Positions 31,886 through 39,822 of a DNA stretch of 64,000 nt are shown here, one piece after another (positions within the stretch are counted from its first letter, which is position 1; each line of letters opens with the position of its first letter). The translations under genes and the position numbers were made by a program. Source of the DNA: JBGLNJ01 sp034434835 (GTDB taxonomy: Bacteria; Chloroflexota; Anaerolineae; Fen-1058); NCBI GenBank assembly GCA_034434835.1, contig DAOTXX010000167.1, forward strand, positions 7,828 through 71,827. Direction: 5' to 3'. The notes below the pieces were generated by a model, which was given only the letters and a program-made list of their open reading frames with translations, did no database searches and was not told where the DNA came from.

Positions 31886-32950
31886 ATGATTGGAATCCTA
31901 CCTGTGACAAGCAACAACACCCGTGCGGCGGTGAACGCGCTGTTGACTCAAGTCTTGCAATCCGGCATGGTGGATGCACTGCTCGTGCCGCTGCGCCATC
32001 CGGCGGGCGACGCAGTGACGCCTGCGCTCGTCAAAAACCCCGCGCTGCTGGCCGAAGCCGACCCGCTGGTGCCGGTGCTGCCGGTCAACGGCGCGCGGCT
32101 GGCCTCGATGCTCACGCAGCATACGCCGCGCCCCCGCATCGGCGCGGTCATGCGCTCGTGTGAGATTCGCGCGCTGATCGAGCTGGTCAAGCTGCAACAG
32201 GCCAGCCTGGAAGGCATGACGATCATTGGTGTGGATTGCACGGGCACTTATGAGGTCGCCGATTACGCCCAGATCGCCAAAGGCGTTGACCCGACGACCT
32301 GCGCCTTGCGACCCGCCTGCGAAATGTGCGAATACCCGGCCCCGATGAACGCTGACATCATCATCCAGCAAATCGGTGTGGACAACTCGACTGCGCTGCA
32401 CGTCGAGGCCAAAGGCGCGTGGCCCGAGCTGCTGGGCCTGACCGAGGCGCCGCCGAACGGCCGTGCAGAAGCGCTGAACAAGCTCATCGCCCAGCGGACG
32501 GCCAAGCGCGACGCCGTATTTGCCGAGATGCAGGCCCAGGTCAGCTCGCCAGAGAAACTTGCGGCGGCGTTTAGCACATGCATCCGCTGTCACAACTGCA
32601 TGACCAACTGCCCCATTTGTTACTGCAAGACGTGCTTTTTCAAGACCAACGTCTTTGACCACCAACCCATGCAGTTCATCGCCTGGGCTGAGCGCAAAGG
32701 CGCGACGCGGATGCCGGCCGATACGGTGCTGTTCCACCTGACGCGCATGAACCACATGAGCACATCCTGCATTGGGTGCGGGCTGTGCACGAGCGCGTGC
32801 CCGGTGGGCATCAACGTGGGCGCGGCCTTCCGCACCGTCGCCGCCAGGACGCAGGCCATCTTTAACTATGTGGCTGGACGCAGCGTGGACGATCCGATCC
32901 CCATCAAGAATTTTGAGGTGAACGAGTTGCAGCAGTTGGGAGAGCATTAG
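31886..32950 (+). CDS. FrhB/FdhB-like flavin iron-sulfur protein (first copy)
   Basis: This 354-residue protein resembles the coenzyme F420 hydrogenase/dehydrogenase beta subunit family. An N-terminal FrhB region contains RIGAVMRSCEIRALIELVKLQ, GVDCTGTYEVADY and RPACEMCEYP. A ferredoxin region follows, with CIRCHNCMTNCPICYCKTC near residue 230 and CIGCGLCTSACPVGINVG near 295. In relatives the flavin transfers electrons between F420 or NAD(P)H and iron-sulfur partners. The CPICYCKTC cysteine run is richer than a plain 4Fe-4S motif. ATG 31886 has GAGG 5 bases upstream; GTG 31880 is an alternative. A paralogue lies at 33804. Confidence 0.83.
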   Translation: MIGILPVTSNNTRAAVNALLTQVLQSGMVDALLVPLRHPAGDAVTPALVKNPALLAEADPLVPVLPVNGARLASMLTQHTPRPRIGAVMRSCEIRALIELVKLQQASLEGMTIIGVDCTGTYEVADYAQIAKGVDPTTCALRPACEMCEYPAPMNADIIIQQIGVDNSTALHVEAKGAWPELLGLTEAPPNGRAEALNKLIAQRTAKRDAVFAEMQAQVSSPEKLAAAFSTCIRCHNCMTNCPICYCKTCFFKTNVFDHQPMQFIAWAERKGATRMPADTVLFHLTRMNHMSTSCIGCGLCTSACPVGINVGAAFRTVAARTQAIFNYVAGRSVDDPIPIKNFEVNELQQLGEH

Positions 32951-33038
32951 TAGACAAGCAGATGAGGATACAAGTAGACAAGGTGATGTGGGCAAGACTC
33001 TTTGTTTCCTTGTCTACTTATCTACCTGTCTACTCTGA
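32948..33038 (+). repeat. Word-repeat hairpin between FrhB-like and Fe-S genes
   Basis: GTAGACAAGCAGATGAGG and ATACAAGTAGACAAGG (32950-32982) are followed by TTTCCTTGTCTACTTATC and TACCTGTCTACTC (33003-33034). The arms are long and nearly complementary. Confidence 0.8.
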
Positions 33039-33050
33039 AGAGAGGTGAGT

Positions 33051-33734
33051 ATGCCAGAGAATGAACTGATTCCTGTCTACATCATGGGCAAGCGCTACGA
33101 GGTTCCACCGAGTCTGACGATCATGAAGGCGATGGAGTACGCGGGCTATGTGCTGGTGCGCGGCGTGGGCTGTCGGGGCGGCTTTTGCGGCGCGTGCGCG
33201 ACGGTCTACCGCATCAAGGGCGACGAGCGATTGCGTTTTGGATTGGCGTGCCAGACCGTCGTCCAGCCGGAGATGTATCTGGGGCAGATTCCGTTCTTTC
33301 CCGCACAGCGCGCGACGTATGACCTGAACCAGCTCAAGCCCGAGCCTTCGACGCTATGGAAGATTTATCCCGAAACGCTGCGCTGTCTGGGCTGCGGCAC
33401 CTGCACCAAAGCCTGCCCGCAGTCGCTCGACGTGAAAGGCTACATGGCCTCGGCGATGAAGGGCGACATTGCCGCCGTCGCCAACAAGTCGTTTGACTGC
33501 ATCATGTGCGGGCTGTGCGCCGCTCGCTGCCCGGCCGAAGAATCACAGTACAATATTGCTATCCTCGCGCGCAGGCTGTACGGCAAATACCTCGCGCCCA
33601 AGCCGCAGCATCTTGAAAAGCGCATTCAAGAAATCCAGGCCGGTGTGTTCACGGCTGCCATCGCTGAACTCAAATCCGCCGACAAGGAAATGCTCAAGAA
33701 GCGCTACGCGGAACGTGATATTGAGCCTGAATAA
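33051..33734 (+). CDS. 2Fe-2S / 2x4Fe-4S protein (TfrB/SdhB-HdrC-like)
   Basis: This 227-residue protein has an N-terminal 2Fe-2S ferredoxin domain (CRGGFCGAC near residue 43, closing Cys in FGLACQTV). Two 4Fe-4S motifs follow, CLGCGTCTKACP near 115 and CIMCGLCAARCP near 150. This resembles the iron-sulfur half of thiol:fumarate reductase TfrB or SdhB, but the C-terminal CCG domain of TfrB is missing. Separate HdrB proteins in the cluster could supply it. It lies between two FrhB-like genes and upstream of the FrdA-like flavoprotein. ATG 33051 is chosen because AGAGGTG lies just before it; GTG 33045 is less well spaced. Confidence 0.85.
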   Translation: MPENELIPVYIMGKRYEVPPSLTIMKAMEYAGYVLVRGVGCRGGFCGACATVYRIKGDERLRFGLACQTVVQPEMYLGQIPFFPAQRATYDLNQLKPEPSTLWKIYPETLRCLGCGTCTKACPQSLDVKGYMASAMKGDIAAVANKSFDCIMCGLCAARCPAEESQYNIAILARRLYGKYLAPKPQHLEKRIQEIQAGVFTAAIAELKSADKEMLKKRYAERDIEPE

Positions 33735-33798
33735 TCACGTATTACGTTTCACGCATCACGCGCTACAGGAAACGTGAAACGTGATGCGTGAGGGAGAG
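33733..33798 (+). repeat. Word-repeat hairpin
   Basis: CACGTATTACGTTTCACGCATC (33737-33758) is followed by GAAACGTGAAACGTGATGCGTG (33769-33790), the reverse complement of the same words. It uses the AAACGTG family also seen at 13754-13785. Confidence 0.8.
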
Positions 33799-33803
33799 GC
33801 ACG

Positions 33804-34838
33804 ATGAACGTCAACCGGATTATACAAGTCAGCGAAGGCAACACGTTGAACGCCGTGCGGACATTCATGTCGTCGTTTCTTGAGCGCAACCTGGTAGATG
33901 CGCTGTTTGTCCCGCAGACCGCCGCCGATGACACGGTGAGCGCAGCGTTGATCAGCCACCCGGAGGCGATCCAGCGCAGTAACCCCTTTGCGCCGATCAT
34001 GGTGGCGAACGCCGCCAGGCAGGTGGCCGAGCAAACCCTCAGGCAGCCCGACCGTCACATCGGCGCGGTGCTGAGGCCGTGCGAAATCCGCGCGCTGGTC
34101 GAGCTGGCCAAGCGCGGGCGCGCGAGCCTCGCTAACCTCACCGTTGTGGGGATTGACTGCCTGGGCACGCTGGCGCCGCTCGATTATATGCGCCAGCGGC
34201 TCAAGGCGGGCAGCGCGGTGGAGATAGCGGCGCAGTGCATGCAGGTCGCCGAAGAGGGCGAGATCGCCTGCCAGACGCGCACAGCCTGCCAGATGTGCGA
34301 GCGACCCGCTCCGCGCGGCGCGGATGTGACGCTTGGCTTTATCGGCGTGGACGCAACCCAAGAGCTGCTCGTCATCGCCGCCGATGAATCCACCGATGCG
34401 CGCTTGAGGCTGAGCGAGGTGACGCAGCGCGAAGCGACCGAAAGGCAAGTCGCTAAGCGCGAAGCGACGCTCACCAACATCATCGCCAGGCATAATGCCT
34501 TCACCGATCACGCGCTTGCCCAGCTCGAAGTGTCGTTTGGAGGCCTGGCGGGCGCGCTCACCGCGTTGGCCACTTGCACCGAGTGTCGCTCGTGCCTGCA
34601 AGCCTGCCCGCTCTATGATGGCGAGTTGGACGACACAAGCCTTTCGCTCATCGGACAACTGAGCGCGGTCGCCCGGTGGCTCGTCTCGTGCTCCGGCTGC
34701 GGGATGTGCGAAGAATCATGCCCGAACGGCGTGCCGCTGGCTGTTGTCGCTCGCGCACTGTCTCGCCCTTTGCGCGCCAAATTCGATTACACCCCGGGCC
34801 GCAGCGTGGAAGACAAGCTGCCCTGGGTTGCCGCCTGA
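33804..34838 (+). CDS. FrhB/FdhB-like flavin iron-sulfur protein (second copy)
   Basis: This 344-residue paralogue of the protein at 31886 contains HIGAVLRPCEIRALVELAKR, VVGIDCLGTLAPLDY and RTACQMCERPAPRGAD. Two cluster motifs follow, CTECRSCLQACP near residue 255 and CSGCGMCEESCPNGVP near 295. It lacks the extra CPICYCKTC cysteines of the first copy, so the two may differ in cluster content. The shared ending (the F-x-Y-x-x-G-R-S-V-x-D/E-x pattern) shows they are duplicates. GGGAGAGG precedes the ATG. Whether they use F420, NAD(P)H or another donor cannot be told from sequence alone. Confidence 0.83.
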   Translation: MNVNRIIQVSEGNTLNAVRTFMSSFLERNLVDALFVPQTAADDTVSAALISHPEAIQRSNPFAPIMVANAARQVAEQTLRQPDRHIGAVLRPCEIRALVELAKRGRASLANLTVVGIDCLGTLAPLDYMRQRLKAGSAVEIAAQCMQVAEEGEIACQTRTACQMCERPAPRGADVTLGFIGVDATQELLVIAADESTDARLRLSEVTQREATERQVAKREATLTNIIARHNAFTDHALAQLEVSFGGLAGALTALATCTECRSCLQACPLYDGELDDTSLSLIGQLSAVARWLVSCSGCGMCEESCPNGVPLAVVARALSRPLRAKFDYTPGRSVEDKLPWVAA

Positions 34839-34908
34839 CGACGAAAGGCAAAGGACGAAGGACGACGATCTTTCGTCATTGGTCATTCGCCCTTCGTCTG
34901 ATCGCTTG
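34838..34908 (+). repeat. Word-repeat hairpin upstream of the FrdA-like gene
   Basis: GACGACGAAAGGCAAAGGAC and GAAGGACGACG words (34838-34868) are followed by TTTCGTCATTGGTCATTCG and CCCTTCGTCTGATCG (34871-34906). It is the same ACGAAGG family as inside the YfhO gene at 6731-6776. Confidence 0.75.
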
Positions 34909-34921
34909 AACGGAGAAAACC

Positions 34922-36520
34922 ATGCTCTACACACCAGAAATGCAAGCCTCGCTTGAAAAGGTCCATGCCAGCCGACCGCGCCGCATGAGCGAAGAATTTC
35001 GGCGCATGACACAGGACGAGCGGCAAGCCGTGCTCAAACAATTCCACCCCGACTATGTCGAGGGAGCCTTTCGCCAGTTGCGCGTCGGACCGAACAAGGG
35101 CGGCAAGACGCTGCACGAATTGGCCGATGTGCTCGAAGGCCGCAGCCGGGTCTCACTCAATTTTGATCTCTCGCAGCCAGCGTTCGAGGCAGACGTGCTC
35201 GTCATCGGCGGCGGCGGCGCGGGCGCCAGCGCCGCACTGCTGGCACAAGAGCAAGGGGCCAGCGTCATACTTGCCACCAAGCTGCGTTTTGGCGACGCGA
35301 ACACGATGATGGCTCAGGGTGGCATCCAGGCTGCCGACCGCCCCGAAGACAGCCCGGCCATCCACTATCTCGACGTGATCGGCGGCGGCGGCTATGCCAA
35401 CGATCCCGATCTGGCCGAAGCGCTCGTGATGGACGCCCCTCTGGTCATCGCCTGGCTGGAATCGTTGGGCTGCATGTTCGATAAAGAGCCAGACGGCACG
35501 CTCAAGGAGATCCACGGGGGCGGCACCAGCCGTAAGCGGATGCACTATGCGCGTGACTATTCCGGCGCTGAAATCATGCGCACATTGCGAGATGAAGCGC
35601 GCAACCGGCCCGGTATCAACGTCATCGAGTTCAACCCCATCATCGAGCTGGTGATGGACCAGCAGGGTCGCTGCGCCGGCGCGATCTCGATGAACCTGGA
35701 AACACAGCAGACGGTTTACATCCAGGCCAAAGCGGTCGTCATTGCCACGGGCGGCAGCGGGCGGTTGCACTATCAAGGCTTTCCCACGACCAACCACTAT
35801 GGCGCGACGGCGGATGGACTCGTCCTGGCCTATCGGGTGGGGGTGCCGCTCGCCTTTATTGACACGATGCAGTACCATCCGACCGGCGCAGCGTTCCCGG
35901 AGCAAATCCTGGGACAGCTTGTGACGGAAAAAGTGCGCGGGTTGGGTGCGCAGGTCTGCAACGTGGACGGCGAGCAATTTGTCTTTCCGCTCGAAACACG
36001 CGATGTAGAATCGGCTGCCATTATCCGTGAGTGCCAAGAGCGCGGCAAAGGTGTCCCCACGCCGACCGGCCAACCCGGCGTCTGGCTCGACTCGCCGCGC
36101 ATTGATCTCTTGCATGGCGAAGGCACCGTCAAACGCGAACTGCCCGCAATGTTCCGCCAGTACCAGCGCTTTGGCATTGATATGAGCCAAGAGCCGATCC
36201 TGATCTATCCGACGCTGCATTATCAAAACGGCGGTGTGGTGATCAAGCCAGACGGCTCGACCAAGATCCCTGGATTGTATGTGGCCGGCGAAGCCTCCGG
36301 GGGCATACATGGCCGCAACCGCCTGATGGGCAACAGCCTGCTCGACATTGTCGTGTTCGGGAGGCGAGCGGGCGCGGCAGCCGGGCAATACGCCAGGAAC
36401 GTGACTCTCGGCAAGCCGACGCTCGAACACCTCGTCGCGTGGAACAGGGATCTCGACACGGCCGGCATTGATGGCAAGCTCAGTCCGGTGTTGTTGCCCG
36501 ACTATACGCGGCATACCTAG
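34922..36520 (+). CDS. Fumarate reductase / TfrA-like flavoprotein
   Basis: This 532-residue flavoprotein belongs to the FrdA/SdhA/L-aspartate oxidase family. An extra N-terminal helical region (1-75) precedes the FAD motif ADVLVIGGGGAGASAALLA. The position of the flavin-linking His of SdhA is Asn127 (ANTMMAQGG), so FAD is probably non-covalent, as in NadB and TfrA. H319 in QYHPTGA, HGEGTVKREL, and PTLHYQNGGV followed by GLYVAGEASGGIHGRNRL provide the dicarboxylate site and capping contacts. It should reduce fumarate or oxidise a related substrate. No cytochrome b or anchor gene is present, so electrons probably arrive through the soluble Fe-S protein at 33051 and the Hdr/MvhD proteins. A NadB role is less likely given this context. 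Confidence 0.87.
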   Translation: MLYTPEMQASLEKVHASRPRRMSEEFRRMTQDERQAVLKQFHPDYVEGAFRQLRVGPNKGGKTLHELADVLEGRSRVSLNFDLSQPAFEADVLVIGGGGAGASAALLAQEQGASVILATKLRFGDANTMMAQGGIQAADRPEDSPAIHYLDVIGGGGYANDPDLAEALVMDAPLVIAWLESLGCMFDKEPDGTLKEIHGGGTSRKRMHYARDYSGAEIMRTLRDEARNRPGINVIEFNPIIELVMDQQGRCAGAISMNLETQQTVYIQAKAVVIATGGSGRLHYQGFPTTNHYGATADGLVLAYRVGVPLAFIDTMQYHPTGAAFPEQILGQLVTEKVRGLGAQVCNVDGEQFVFPLETRDVESAAIIRECQERGKGVPTPTGQPGVWLDSPRIDLLHGEGTVKRELPAMFRQYQRFGIDMSQEPILIYPTLHYQNGGVVIKPDGSTKIPGLYVAGEASGGIHGRNRLMGNSLLDIVVFGRRAGAAAGQYARNVTLGKPTLEHLVAWNRDLDTAGIDGKLSPVLLPDYTRHT

Positions 36521-36584
36521 CTCACCTCCCTGCTCTACTGACGTTTGGGGCAACCCAGCCATCCGGGTGCTGGAAAGGAGAACG

Positions 36585-36845
36585 ATGGCTCTCAAGCAAA
36601 ACTGTTGGGAGTTCAGGCAGTGCGGCCGAGGACCGAGAGGACAGGCCGACGAGTTCGGCGTATGCCCGGCCGCCATGGACACAGTCAATAGCGGACTGTA
36701 TGGCGGCCAGTACAGGGGCCGGGCGTGTTGGATCGTCATGGGCACCCTGTGCGCGGGTACGCCTCAGAGCACGTTTGCTCAAAAGCGGCTCGTTTGCAGG
36801 ACGTGCCCGTTCTTTCAAATGGTCAAGCAAGAACAAAGGCTATAA
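36585..36845 (+). CDS. Two-CW domain protein
   Basis: This 86-residue cysteine-rich protein matches the two-CW domain: NCWEFRQCGR, then FGVCPAAMD, GRACWIVMGTLC and CRTCPFF. The paired Cys-Trp motifs and extra Cys residues suggest metal or heme-independent redox binding, but the function is unknown. In other bacteria this domain accompanies sensory proteins. AAAGGAG at 36574-36580 sets the start at 36585. It is last in the Hdr cluster and precedes its terminator. Confidence 0.8.
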   Translation: MALKQNCWEFRQCGRGPRGQADEFGVCPAAMDTVNSGLYGGQYRGRACWIVMGTLCAGTPQSTFAQKRLVCRTCPFFQMVKQEQRL

Positions 36846-36892
36846 AGCAGCGCGGAGCGGCGGCGAGCTGGCAAGCCCGTCGTGCTCCCCAT

Positions 36893-36919
36893 GCCGCCGG
36901 GCACCCCCGGCGGCTTTTT
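36893..36919 (+). terminator. Rho-independent terminator closing the Hdr cluster
   Basis: GCCGCCGGG (36893-36901) and CCCGGCGGC (36906-36914) form a 9-base stem with a short loop, followed by five T residues. Confidence 0.9.
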
Positions 36920-36956
36920 CGTCTGGATCAACAGCTCAAGGCGACCCGGTGTTTGA

Positions 36957-36985
36957 TTGCGAGTTTGCAGTGTGAGCGGTACAAT
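36957..36985 (+). promoter_or_regulatory. Promoter of the cytochrome c gene
   Basis: TTGCGA (36957-36962) and TACAAT (36980-36985) are separated by 17 bases. The leader would be about 35 bases long and contains GGAGG before the ATG at 37027. Confidence 0.55.
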
Positions 36986-37026
36986 AGACACGATTGTACA
37001 TCGAGACTGCTCTCAGGGAGGCCGGG

Positions 37027-37443
37027 ATGATAGCCCGAACCAGCGTGGGGGTTTTCTTTTTGATCGTTGCTCTGCTACTATCTGCGTGTGGCGGTAGAGG
37101 CTCTGGCGCTCAACCGACCCAAAATCCCCAAGCCGAGTCGCACAAGTACGCTGGACTCAAAGGCAATGCCGCAAGCGGAAAGGCCAAGTATGCCAGCGTA
37201 TGCTCGGCCTGTCATGGCGCCGACGGCAAGGGCATTCCTCACCTGGGTAAGGACCTGGTCAGCGGCAGTGTTTCCAAAGGGCTTTCAGACGCCGAGTTGA
37301 TCCTCCTGGTCGTCAAGGGCCGTCCCGCCAGCGATCCACTGAACACCACCAAGATTGACATGCCTCCACATGGTGGCAATCCGGCCCTCGCCGATCAGGA
37401 CATCGCCGACATTGTTGCTTACGTGCGCACGCTGCAAAAGTAG
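37027..37443 (+). CDS. Cytochrome c lipoprotein
   Basis: This 138-residue exported protein has a signal peptide MIARTSVGVFFLIVALLL and lipobox LLSAC, so it should be lipid-anchored outside the membrane. One heme-binding motif CSACH follows in ASVCSACHGADGKGIPHLG, and Met in KIDMPPHGG is the probable sixth ligand. The end IADIVAYVRTLQK is the usual class I cytochrome c helix. It has its own promoter and an intervening terminator, so it is not part of the Hdr operon, though a redox link is possible. GGAGG at 37017-37021 supports the ATG at 37027; the in-frame codon at 36994 would spoil the signal peptide. Confidence 0.9.
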   Translation: MIARTSVGVFFLIVALLLSACGGRGSGAQPTQNPQAESHKYAGLKGNAASGKAKYASVCSACHGADGKGIPHLGKDLVSGSVSKGLSDAELILLVVKGRPASDPLNTTKIDMPPHGGNPALADQDIADIVAYVRTLQK

Positions 37444-37499
37444 GCTGGCCTTCAATTGGACACGCCATACTCTGGCTTGTCATACGCGACCGTTAAGTG

Positions 37500-37617
37500 A
37501 TATACTGACCGGAAATGAATTCGGTGCATCCGGAGTCAAGGCTTTAGCCGGATATTGGCCGCGAAACCGGCTGAAGCCTCGACTCCAATGCACTCATTTG
37601 ATTTCCGAGCAGTATAT
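37500..37617. repeat. 118-base palindromic element (MITE- or REP-like)
   Basis: Ends ATATACTG (37500-37507) and CAGTATAT (37610-37617) bound a nearly perfect palindrome. Inner arms include CGGAAAT/ATTTCCG, GTGCATCCGGAGTCAAGGCT against AGCCTCGACTCCAATGCAC, and TAGCCGG/CCGGCTG around a 15-base centre. No gene is encoded. Confidence 0.8.
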
Positions 37618-37679
37618 ACTTCGCGCATGTCTGTTCGCGGAGCAGGGCCGGTCAGACGAAGCCAAGGATGAGGTGAAAG

Positions 37680-38414
37680 ATGCGATCCATAATCAGGCAA
37701 TGCGTGGTGGCAGGGTTGGTGCTGGTGCTATCGCTTGCGCCGGGTTCCGTATTGGCTCAAGGCGAGGTCGTCACGCAAAACATGGCCGCCAGTCCGGTGG
37801 TGGCGGCGCCGCCGCTCAGCGCGCTTGCCAGCCCCACTGTGCAACAAGGCGCGACGGTCCACATCGTCGCCCGCGGCGAAAATCTATTTCGCATCAGCCT
37901 GCGCTATGGCGTGAGCGTTCAGGCGATGATGTGGGCGAACGGCTTGAGGAACCCCAATGTAGTGTACGTTGGTCAGCGGCTGGTGATCCCGAACCGATCG
38001 GGGACGCCGTCACCTGCTCCTCAGCCCGCACCAGGCGCCCCACCCTCGCCATCCAGCAACACCGGCAAAGAGATCATTGTAGTGCTGCGCGAACAGCGAG
38101 TGTATGCTTATCAAAACGGCCAATTGGTGCACAGCTCTCTGGCTTCGACTGGCATCGCCCGTTACCCGACGCGCGTGGGCCGATTTGCCATCTATGCCAA
38201 GTACATCTCTACGCTGATGACCGGGCCGGGCTATTACCTGCCGAACGTCCCCTACACGATGTATTACTCGGGCGGATACGCCTTGCACGGCACGTACTGG
38301 CACAACAACTTTGGCCGTCCGATGAGCCACGGGTGTGTGAATCTGCCAACGGCTGAGGCGCGATGGTTCTACGAGTGGGCGCCCGTGGGGACGCCCGTCA
38401 TTGTAAGGTGGTGA
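37680..38414 (+). CDS. LysM-L,D-transpeptidase (YkuD family), exported
   Basis: This 244-residue cell-wall enzyme has a cleavable signal (VVAGLVLVLSLAPGSVLAQG), a LysM domain at about 60-105 (HIVARGENLFRISLRYGVSV ending VYVGQRLVIPN), a Pro/Ser-rich linker and a YkuD catalytic domain. The active site is SHGCVN with Cys219 and His217, plus ALHGTYWHNNFGRPM before it. Such enzymes form 3-3 peptidoglycan crosslinks or attach proteins to the wall. GAGGTG before the ATG fixes the start. It stands alone between two repeat elements. Confidence 0.93.
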   Translation: MRSIIRQCVVAGLVLVLSLAPGSVLAQGEVVTQNMAASPVVAAPPLSALASPTVQQGATVHIVARGENLFRISLRYGVSVQAMMWANGLRNPNVVYVGQRLVIPNRSGTPSPAPQPAPGAPPSPSSNTGKEIIVVLREQRVYAYQNGQLVHSSLASTGIARYPTRVGRFAIYAKYISTLMTGPGYYLPNVPYTMYYSGGYALHGTYWHNNFGRPMSHGCVNLPTAEARWFYEWAPVGTPVIVRW

Positions 38415-38487
38415 GGCAGGAGCAGGCTTCGTGCCTGTCCTCAAAGGGCGACCGCGACCCCCATGCGGGAGCGGGTGGTCGCCCCTA
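38415..38487 (-). repeat. REP-like element, copy 1 (inverted relative to copy 2)
   Basis: Read on the minus strand it runs GTAGGGGCGACCACC..., CCGCATGGGGGTCGCGGTCG, then a small hairpin of AGGACAGGC...GCCTGCTCC. The copy at 55777-55867 has the same order of parts. It fills the gap between convergent genes. Confidence 0.75.
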
Positions 38488-38489
38488 CT

Positions 38490-39254
38490 TCAAACCGGCG
38501 GCCAGGGATAATGCCGATCGGGGCCGGGCAGCGGGAACCTGGCCCGGGCGATCAGCCGGTCGAGGCGGCGGCGCATCGCCTGAATTTCCTCTGGGGCCAG
38601 CAGCTTGTCCAATGCGCGCGTGAACTCGGAGCGTTTGTTCATCTGTTCCCGAAACTGGCGCAGGTCTTGCAGTATGCCGGGTGGGATCGGGTGACCGGCG
38701 AACTCCCAGATCACGCTGCGCAGCTTGGGTTCCGGGCTAAAGCACACGCCGTGGTCAATCGCCCATATGCGCCCCTGCGAGTCTTCCAACAAGTGACCGG
38801 CCTTGCGGTCGGCATTGTTGATGATGGCATCGAAAATCGCCACACGCTGGGCCTCCTCCACGTGTCGCGCACCGAAAGTGAAATAGTGCTGCTCGTGATC
38901 CACATCCATATACAATTGCACCATGCCTGGCCCGTGTGGGCCATCGCGCAGCACGGTGGGCGGCACCAAGCCCCACCCTAACGCTTCGCTGACCAGATAA
39001 GCGGCCACCTCGCGCATCGCCAGCGTCCCCTCGGGAAAATCCCACAGCGGACGTTCGCCGCGGCAGGGTTTATAGACCGCCATCGCGTTCAGTTCTCCAT
39101 CGCTGACCGTGACCAGGAACGTATAATTCGAACTCCACGGGAGCAGGCCGTGGAGTTCAATGTCGCCTTCAGCGAGAAGTTGGACCGCGCGCTCCAGACT
39201 GATGGTCTGGGCTGGCTCGCCCCTGGGAGGCGGGCTGGAGTTCAAATGGCCCAT
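38490..39254 (-). CDS. SCO1664 family protein (PI3/4-kinase-like fold)
   Basis: This 254-residue protein contains LAEGDIELHGLLPWSSNYTFLVTV, AVYKPCRGERPLWDFP, VAIFDAIINNADRKAGHLL and IWAIDHGVCF. These match the SCO1664 family, whose fold resembles phosphatidylinositol 3/4-kinases: the N-x-x-D-R-K-x-x-H and I-D-H-G segments correspond to catalytic and metal-binding loops. The biochemical role is not known. It begins 3 bases after the DUF3090 stop and is the last gene of a three-gene minus-strand operon that is also conserved in Actinobacteria. Confidence 0.87.
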   Translation of the reverse strand: MGHLNSSPPPRGEPAQTISLERAVQLLAEGDIELHGLLPWSSNYTFLVTVSDGELNAMAVYKPCRGERPLWDFPEGTLAMREVAAYLVSEALGWGLVPPTVLRDGPHGPGMVQLYMDVDHEQHYFTFGARHVEEAQRVAIFDAIINNADRKAGHLLEDSQGRIWAIDHGVCFSPEPKLRSVIWEFAGHPIPPGILQDLRQFREQMNKRSEFTRALDKLLAPEEIQAMRRRLDRLIARARFPLPGPDRHYPWPPV

Positions 39255-39257
39255 ACG

Positions 39258-39797
39258 CTATTCCGGGATGGGAATCTGATGACCGTTGCGGCGCGGACAA
39301 AAGTGACCTTCCGGGTCAATCGGCGCGCCACACAGCAGACAGACTGGACGCCCGGCCGCCACGACTTGAGCAGCGTGCCGGGCCATGGTCCGCATCTGCA
39401 TCGGCGTCCCCCAAAACCGCGCGCTCGACGCGGTCGAGGGGTCCTCGCCCTCGGGCAAAAGCTCTTGCGCGACCAACACCAACAGGTTGCGATCTTCGTC
39501 GTAACCCAGCCCCATTTGCCCCACGCGAAAGGCCGGATCGAGCGGCTCGTCCAGCGACATATCAATGTCCAAGACCTCATCGGAGCGCCCCACGAGGGAA
39601 GCATCCTTTTGCGCGATCTGTTCCAAGAGCTGCTCGATGCCCAGCGCCAGCGCGGCGACCTGCTGCTTTTCGCACACGAGCGTCACCAATCGGCTGCCCT
39701 GCCTGGCCTGGATGTAAAACGTGCGCTGGCCTGGCTCGCCCACCGCGTCTGCGGTGATATGCGTCACTGGATTGAGATCATAGAGTTCCCCCGGCAT
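39258..39797 (-). CDS. DUF3090 family protein
   Basis: This 179-residue protein contains ITADAVGEPGQRTFYIQARQ, EKQQVAALALGIEQLLEQI, FRVGQMGLGYDEDRNLLVLV and a C-terminal zinc-ribbon-like end CLLCGAPIDPEGHFCPRRNG. This is the DUF3090 pattern. Function is unknown. ATG at 39797 has GGAAGGAG directly before it; the longer frame to 39896 lies over the end of the phosphatase gene and is rejected. It is the middle gene of the phosphatase/DUF3090/SCO1664 operon. Confidence 0.88.
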   Translation of the reverse strand: MPGELYDLNPVTHITADAVGEPGQRTFYIQARQGSRLVTLVCEKQQVAALALGIEQLLEQIAQKDASLVGRSDEVLDIDMSLDEPLDPAFRVGQMGLGYDEDRNLLVLVAQELLPEGEDPSTASSARFWGTPMQMRTMARHAAQVVAAGRPVCLLCGAPIDPEGHFCPRRNGHQIPIPE

Positions 39798-39822
39798 TCT
39801 CTCCTTCCTTGTCACGACACCA

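Noticed and set aside
34922..36520. L-aspartate oxidase (NadB) for NAD synthesis
   Set aside because: The residue pattern allows it, but no nadA or nadC is near, and Fe-S and Hdr partners favour a fumarate-reductase-like role.
15388..36845. Evidence for methanogenesis
   Set aside because: Hdr-like genes alone are common in bacteria. No methyl-CoM reductase, Mtr or hydrogenase genes were seen.
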